Positions 59,968 through 64,000 of a stretch of 64,000 bases of DNA are shown in pieces. Location: the NCBI RefSeq assembly GCF_002917095.1, contig NZ_PQGA01000020.1:45048-109047 (forward strand), read 5' to 3'. Under the pieces are notes generated by a model that was not told the origin of the DNA, did not search any database, and worked only from the letters and a program-made list of their open reading frames with translations. The DNA comes from Paraburkholderia eburnea. Lineage in GTDB: Bacteria; Pseudomonadota; Gammaproteobacteria; Burkholderiales; Burkholderiaceae. Each line of letters opens with the position of its first letter. Position 1 is the stretch's first letter. The translations under genes were made by a program, and so were the position numbers.

Positions 59968-61680
59968 ATGTCCGACCTGCAAACCTCCACCCCGAATACC
60001 GAATCTTTTGCGGCTCTGTTCGAAGAGTCGCTGACCCGTCAAGACATGCGCGCCGGCGAAGTGATCTCCGCCGAAGTCGTGCGCGTCGACCACAACTTCG
60101 TGGTCGTGAACGCTGGTCTCAAGTCCGAAGCCTATATTCCGCTCGAAGAGTTCCTGAACGACGCGGGTGAAGTGGAAGTGCAGGCGGGCGATTTCGTTTC
60201 CGTCGCGATCGACGCGCTGGAAAACGGCTACGGCGACACCATCCTGTCGCGCGACAAGGCGAAGCGTCTCGCTTCGTGGCTGTCGCTGGAAAAGGCTCTC
60301 GACAACAACGAACTCGTGACCGGCACGATCACGGGCAAGGTCAAGGGCGGCATGACCGTCATGGTCAACGGCATCCGCGCATTCCTGCCGGGTTCGCTGG
60401 TTGACACGCGTCCGGTCAAGGACACGACGCCGTACGAAGGCAAGACCCTCGAATTCCGCGTCATCAAGCTCGACCGCAAGCGTAACAACGTGGTGCTGTC
60501 GCGCCGCGCCGTGATCGAAGCGACCCAGGGCGAAGAGCGCGCAAAGCTGCTCGAAACGCTGAAGGAAGGCGCGATCGTCAACGGCGTGGTCAAGAACATC
60601 ACCGACTACGGCGCGTTCGTGGACCTCGGCGGCATCGACGGCCTGCTGCACATCACCGACATCGCATGGCGTCGCGTGCGTCACCCGTCGGAAGTGCTGT
60701 CGGTTGGCCAGGAAGTCACGGCAAAGATCCTCAAGTTCGACCAGGAAAAGAACCGCGTTTCGCTCGGTATCAAGCAACTGGGCGACGATCCGTGGGAAGG
60801 CATCTCGCGCCGTTACCCGTCGGGCACGCGCCTGTTCGGTAAGGTCACGAACATCACCGACTACGGCGCGTTCGTCGAAGTCGAATCGGGCATCGAAGGC
60901 CTGGTTCACGTGTCGGAAATGGACTGGACCAACAAGAACGTTGCTCCGTCGAAGGTTGTCCAGCTGGGCGACGAAGTCGAAGTCATGGTCCTCGAGATCG
61001 ACGAAGACCGCCGCCGCATCTCGCTCGGCATGAAGCAGTGCAAGCCGAACCCGTGGGATGACTTCAGCCGCAACTTCAAGAAGGGCGACAAGCTGCAAGG
61101 CGCAATCAAGTCGATCACCGACTTCGGCGTCTTCATCGGTCTGCCGGGCGGCATCGACGGTCTGGTTCACCTGTCGGACCTGTCGTGGTCGGAAACGGGC
61201 GAAGAAGCGGTTCGCAAGTACAAGAAGGGCGACGAAGTCGAAGCCGTGGTTCTGGGCATCGACGTCGAGAAGGAACGCATCTCGCTCGGTATCAAGCAGC
61301 TCGAAGGCGACCCGTTCAGCAACTTCGTTGCTGTCAACGACAAGGGTTCGACGGTCGACGGCGTGGTCAAGTCGGTCGACGCCAAGGGCGCTGTGATCAC
61401 GCTGAACGCCGATGTCGAAGGCTACCTGCGTGCTTCGGAAATCGCGCAAGACCGCGTGGAAGATGCCCGCAACGTGCTGAAGGAAGGCGACAAGGTCAAC
61501 GCGATGATCATCAACATCGATCGCAAGTCGCGTGGCATCAACCTGTCGATCAAGGCCAAGGACTCGGCTGAGACGCAGGAAGCCCTGCGCAGCATGTCGT
61601 CGGACACGGGTGCGGCTGCCACCGGCACGACCAACCTCGGCGCGCTGCTGAAGGCCAAGCTCGACGGCCAGAACCAGTAA
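59968..61680 (+). CDS. rpsA: Ribosomal protein S1
   Basis: The 570-residue protein has six S1 RNA-binding repeats, with the repeated pattern D-Y-G-A-F-V-(D/E) and G-(L/I)-V-H-(V/L)-S. It holds mRNA on the small ribosomal subunit. The ATG at 59968 begins the usual Burkholderiales start MSDLQTSTP; an ATG at 59950 adds six residues and cannot be excluded. Confidence 0.97.
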   Translation: MSDLQTSTPNTESFAALFEESLTRQDMRAGEVISAEVVRVDHNFVVVNAGLKSEAYIPLEEFLNDAGEVEVQAGDFVSVAIDALENGYGDTILSRDKAKRLASWLSLEKALDNNELVTGTITGKVKGGMTVMVNGIRAFLPGSLVDTRPVKDTTPYEGKTLEFRVIKLDRKRNNVVLSRRAVIEATQGEERAKLLETLKEGAIVNGVVKNITDYGAFVDLGGIDGLLHITDIAWRRVRHPSEVLSVGQEVTAKILKFDQEKNRVSLGIKQLGDDPWEGISRRYPSGTRLFGKVTNITDYGAFVEVESGIEGLVHVSEMDWTNKNVAPSKVVQLGDEVEVMVLEIDEDRRRISLGMKQCKPNPWDDFSRNFKKGDKLQGAIKSITDFGVFIGLPGGIDGLVHLSDLSWSETGEEAVRKYKKGDEVEAVVLGIDVEKERISLGIKQLEGDPFSNFVAVNDKGSTVDGVVKSVDAKGAVITLNADVEGYLRASEIAQDRVEDARNVLKEGDKVNAMIINIDRKSRGINLSIKAKDSAETQEALRSMSSDTGAAATGTTNLGALLKAKLDGQNQ

Positions 61681-61705
61681 GCCTCAAACGGGGGCAAGCT
61701 GAAGT

Positions 61706-62029
61706 ATGACCAAATCTGAATTGGTCGCGCAGCTGGCTACGCGATTTCCGCAACTTGTTCTCAAGGATGCGGATTTCGCGGTCAAAACGATGCTCGATGC
61801 GATGTCCGAGGCGCTTGCCAAGGGCCATCGCATCGAAATTCGCGGCTTCGGCAGTTTCGGACTGAATCGCCGGCCGTCACGCGTCGGACGCAATCCCAAG
61901 TCGGGTGAAAAAGTGTTGGTGCCTGAGAAGTTCGTACCGCACTTCAAGCCGGGCAAGGAGTTGCGCGAGCGCGTGGACCGTCGTTCGGGCGAACCGCTGA
62001 AGGCGGAAGAGCCGGACGACGATCTGTAA
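61706..62029 (+). CDS. ihfB: Integration host factor subunit beta
   Basis: The 107-residue protein starts M-T-K-S-E-L-V-A-Q-L and has the DNA-bending arm with R-G-F-G-S-F-G-L-N-R-R-P-S-R-V-G-R-N-P-K-S-G. The tail is longer and more acidic than in E. coli. IHF bends DNA in transcription, recombination and phage integration. Confidence 0.96.
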   Translation: MTKSELVAQLATRFPQLVLKDADFAVKTMLDAMSEALAKGHRIEIRGFGSFGLNRRPSRVGRNPKSGEKVLVPEKFVPHFKPGKELRERVDRRSGEPLKAEEPDDDL

Positions 62030-62100
62030 TCGCCACAAGGTAATTGCAGCGGTTGCAGCCGTTGGCGGTCAATGCCAGATGGCCAGTGCATGGACCGAAG

Positions 62101-62138
62101 AAAGCGCAGGGTTTTTTGAAACCCGGCGCTTTTTTTTC
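62101..62138 (+). terminator. Terminator after ihfB
   Basis: AGCGC and GGGTTT pair with AAACCC and GCGCT, followed by eight T residues. It lies about 75 bases after the ihfB stop. Confidence 0.85.
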
Positions 62139-62306
62139 GTCCGCGTTTTTTGTGTGACCACATTGTTCGCTCGACAGTGCGGCTTCGCGTACGTGCCGGG
62201 TCGCGGGCCGTTCCATTACAATACGGGACACTTCGGCGCATCCTTTGCTGCGGCGCAGCAAGCCGGTCGCGCCGGCGCTCTCCCGCAACTGCCAAGAGAA
62301 TCCTTC

Positions 62307-62600
62307 ATGAGATTGATCGCCTGGGTGATCCGTGTGCTGGTCTTCGTGCTGCTGCTCGTGCTCGCACTGGCCAACACGCAAACCACGACGCTGAACTTTC
62401 TGGCCGGCTATGCGTGGCAGGCCCCGCTCATCCTGATCGGGCTCGCGTTCTTCGTGGTCGGTCTGCTGGCTGGCCTGCTTTCGGCGCTGCCGGGGATATT
62501 CCGGTTGCGCATGGAAAACGGCCGCCTCAAGCGTGAGCTGCGCACCGCGCGCGAAACGCCCGTGGTCGTCGCGGAACCGCCGCTGCCGCCGCTCATCTGA
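62307..62600 (+). CDS. lapA: Lipopolysaccharide assembly protein A (LapA/DUF1049)
   Basis: The 97-residue protein has two membrane helices (about 4-22 and 36-60) and then a basic helix (R-L-R-M-E-N-G-R-L-K-R-E-L), the LapA pattern. With LapB it controls LpxC turnover. The ATG at 62307 starts M-R-L-I-A-W-V; upstream codons of the frame lie in noncoding sequence. Confidence 0.88.
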   Translation: MRLIAWVIRVLVFVLLLVLALANTQTTTLNFLAGYAWQAPLILIGLAFFVVGLLAGLLSALPGIFRLRMENGRLKRELRTARETPVVVAEPPLPPLI

Positions 62601-62664
62601 TTCGAATGACCCGCCGCGCGCGCTCGTCCCGGCGCGTGGCACGTAACCTCATACCATCGCTCGC

Positions 62665-63840
62665 ATGGATCTCGATTTCTGGTGGCTCCTCGTCATTCCC
62701 GTCGCGTTCGCACTCGGCTGGATGGCGTCGCGCTACGACCTCAAGGCGCTGCTTTCCGAAAGCGCCAACCTGCCGCGTTCTTACTTTCGCGGCCTGAACT
62801 TCCTGCTCAACGAACAGCCGGACAAGGCAATCGACGCGTTTATCGAAGTCGCCAAGCTCGACCCCGAAACGGTCGAACTGCACTTCGCGCTCGGCAACCT
62901 GTTCCGGCGTCGCGGCGAAACCGACCGCGCGATCCGCGTGCATCAGAACCTGCTCTCGCGTGCCGATCTGCCCGCGAACGAGCGCGACCACGCGCTCTAC
63001 GAACTGGGTCAGGACTTCCTGAAGGCGGGCATGCTCGATCGCGCCGAGGAAACCTTCGGCACGCTCAAATCGGGCGACTATGCGCAGGGCGCGCAGCGCG
63101 CGCTGCTCACGATCTATGAGATCGAGAAGGACTGGAATCGCTCGATCGAAACCGCGCGCCAGCTCGAAACCATGGGCGCGCCGCCGCTCGGCCTCGAAAT
63201 CGCGCAGTTCCACTGCGAACTCGCGCAGGAAGCGCTCCAGCGCAAGAACCCGGAAGAGGCGCGACGCCAGCTTGGCCTCGCGCTCAAGGCGAATCCGCAG
63301 AACGTGCGCGCCACGATTCTCGCGGGCGACGTGGATGCCGCGAGCGGCGACGCCCAGTCGGCGCTCATGCAGTGGAAGCGCGTCGAGCCGCAGAATCCCG
63401 CCTATTTGCCGCTCGTGGCCGAAAAGGTCATGAAGGCCTACGACACGCTGGGCCGTGCGCCCGAGGGCGCGCAATTGCTCACCGAATGGGTCGATCGGCA
63501 TTCGCAGAACGATCTGCTCGACGTGGCCTATAAATATGTCGCCGAGTTGAACGGTCCCGATGCGGCCCACACGCTCGCGCGCACGCAGATGCAGAAGTCG
63601 CCGAATCTCGCCGGCATGACGCGTCTGCTCGAAGCGCAGCAGGCCGTCGCCGAGGAACCGCGCCGCAGCGAACTGGAACTCATGCGCAAGCTGATCCAGC
63701 AGCGCACCAAGAATCTGCCGCGCTACACCTGCCAGAACTGCGGGTTCCGCGCGCGCCTCTTCTACTGGCAGTGTCCGGGCTGTAGCGGTTGGGAAACCTA
63801 CGCGCCGCGCCGCGTCGAGCCGATTCCGGCGTCGAGCTGA
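62665..63840 (+). CDS. lapB: Lipopolysaccharide assembly protein B (LapB)
   Basis: The 391-residue protein has an N-terminal membrane helix (about 3-20), TPR repeats through the middle, and a C-terminal rubredoxin-like zinc part with C-Q-N-C and C-P-G-C. It is an adaptor that presents LpxC to FtsH and coordinates LPS synthesis. Confidence 0.95.
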   Translation: MDLDFWWLLVIPVAFALGWMASRYDLKALLSESANLPRSYFRGLNFLLNEQPDKAIDAFIEVAKLDPETVELHFALGNLFRRRGETDRAIRVHQNLLSRADLPANERDHALYELGQDFLKAGMLDRAEETFGTLKSGDYAQGAQRALLTIYEIEKDWNRSIETARQLETMGAPPLGLEIAQFHCELAQEALQRKNPEEARRQLGLALKANPQNVRATILAGDVDAASGDAQSALMQWKRVEPQNPAYLPLVAEKVMKAYDTLGRAPEGAQLLTEWVDRHSQNDLLDVAYKYVAELNGPDAAHTLARTQMQKSPNLAGMTRLLEAQQAVAEEPRRSELELMRKLIQQRTKNLPRYTCQNCGFRARLFYWQCPGCSGWETYAPRRVEPIPASS

Positions 63841-63905
63841 CGGGCCGTATCGAGTCGGCCCGCGACCATGCAACATCAACATCCGAATCTGTCACCGGAG
63901 CGCGT

Positions 63906-64000
63906 ATGAAAATCACCATTATCGGTACCGGCTACGTTGGCCTCGTCACCGGGGCGTGCCTTGCCGAAATCGGTCACGACGTGTTCTGCCTCGACGTCGA
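63906..64000 (+). CDS. ugd: UDP-glucose 6-dehydrogenase, 5' part
   Basis: The window ends 95 bases into this gene. The visible residues M-K-I-T-I-I-G-T-G-Y-V-G-L-V-T-G-A-C-L-A are the NAD-binding start of UDP-glucose dehydrogenases. The enzyme makes UDP-glucuronate for polysaccharides and lipid A modification. Confidence 0.9.
   Translation, partial: MKITIIGTGYVGLVTGACLAEIGHDVFCLDV

Overview
The window is high-GC DNA from a Burkholderiales chromosome, most likely Burkholderia, Paraburkholderia or a close relative. The evidence is the gene order gyrA-serC-pheA-tyrA-aroA-cmk-rpsA-ihfB-lapA-lapB-ugd, the ubiG-gph pair beside an OmpA-like gene, and a tmRNA whose tag reads ANDDTFALAA. Species cannot be fixed from this sequence alone.

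Positions 1 to about 47,168 form one large prophage of a long-tailed (siphovirus) type. It ends against the 3' end of the tmRNA gene ssrA; its left end lies outside the window. Nearly all late genes read leftward. Read in transcription order from right to left they are: two ParB-domain DNA methyltransferases (29447-26810), HNH endonuclease, a likely cos region, small and large terminase, a 50-residue membrane protein, portal, S49 maturation protease, HK97-type major capsid, connectors, tail completion proteins, tail tube, tail chaperones with a programmed -1 frameshift, tape measure, four tail-tip and baseplate proteins, two tandem fibre-like paralogues, holin, endolysin, a membrane protein and a lipoprotein. 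Upstream of these lie the early genes (37292-29642): excisionase-like HTH, BRO antirepressor, Sak4-like ATPase, SSB-like protein, PD-(D/E)XK exonuclease, primase-helicase, RuvC-type resolvase and a possible late regulator.

The control region is 39670-39873. A repressor with an ImmA/IrrE metallopeptidase reads rightward, opposite a strong leftward promoter with an 18-bp operator. That leftward promoter drives two genes I do not recognise (39669-37476), which end at their own terminator. The rightward operon continues through a helical-repeat protein to a large serine recombinase with its DUF2924 and HTH partners. Between this and ssrA lies a small leftward cassette: a 441-residue XRE regulator, a 28-residue micropeptide and a HicA-like toxin.

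Three places carry cargo-like genes that do not fit the phage programme: a PD-(D/E)XK nuclease and an EVE-type protein beyond the lysis genes (1-1445, AT-richer); a phospholipase-D-type nuclease reading against the head operon between protease and capsid (19732-21009); and the repressor-controlled pair at 37476-39669. These are the best candidates for undescribed anti-phage or phage-interference functions.

From 47,610 to 64,000 the window is ordinary core chromosome: gph and ubiG, an OmpA-family protein, gyrA, a DUF2059 periplasmic protein, the serine/aromatic amino acid genes, cmk, ribosomal protein S1, IHF-beta, lapA/lapB and the start of UDP-glucose dehydrogenase.
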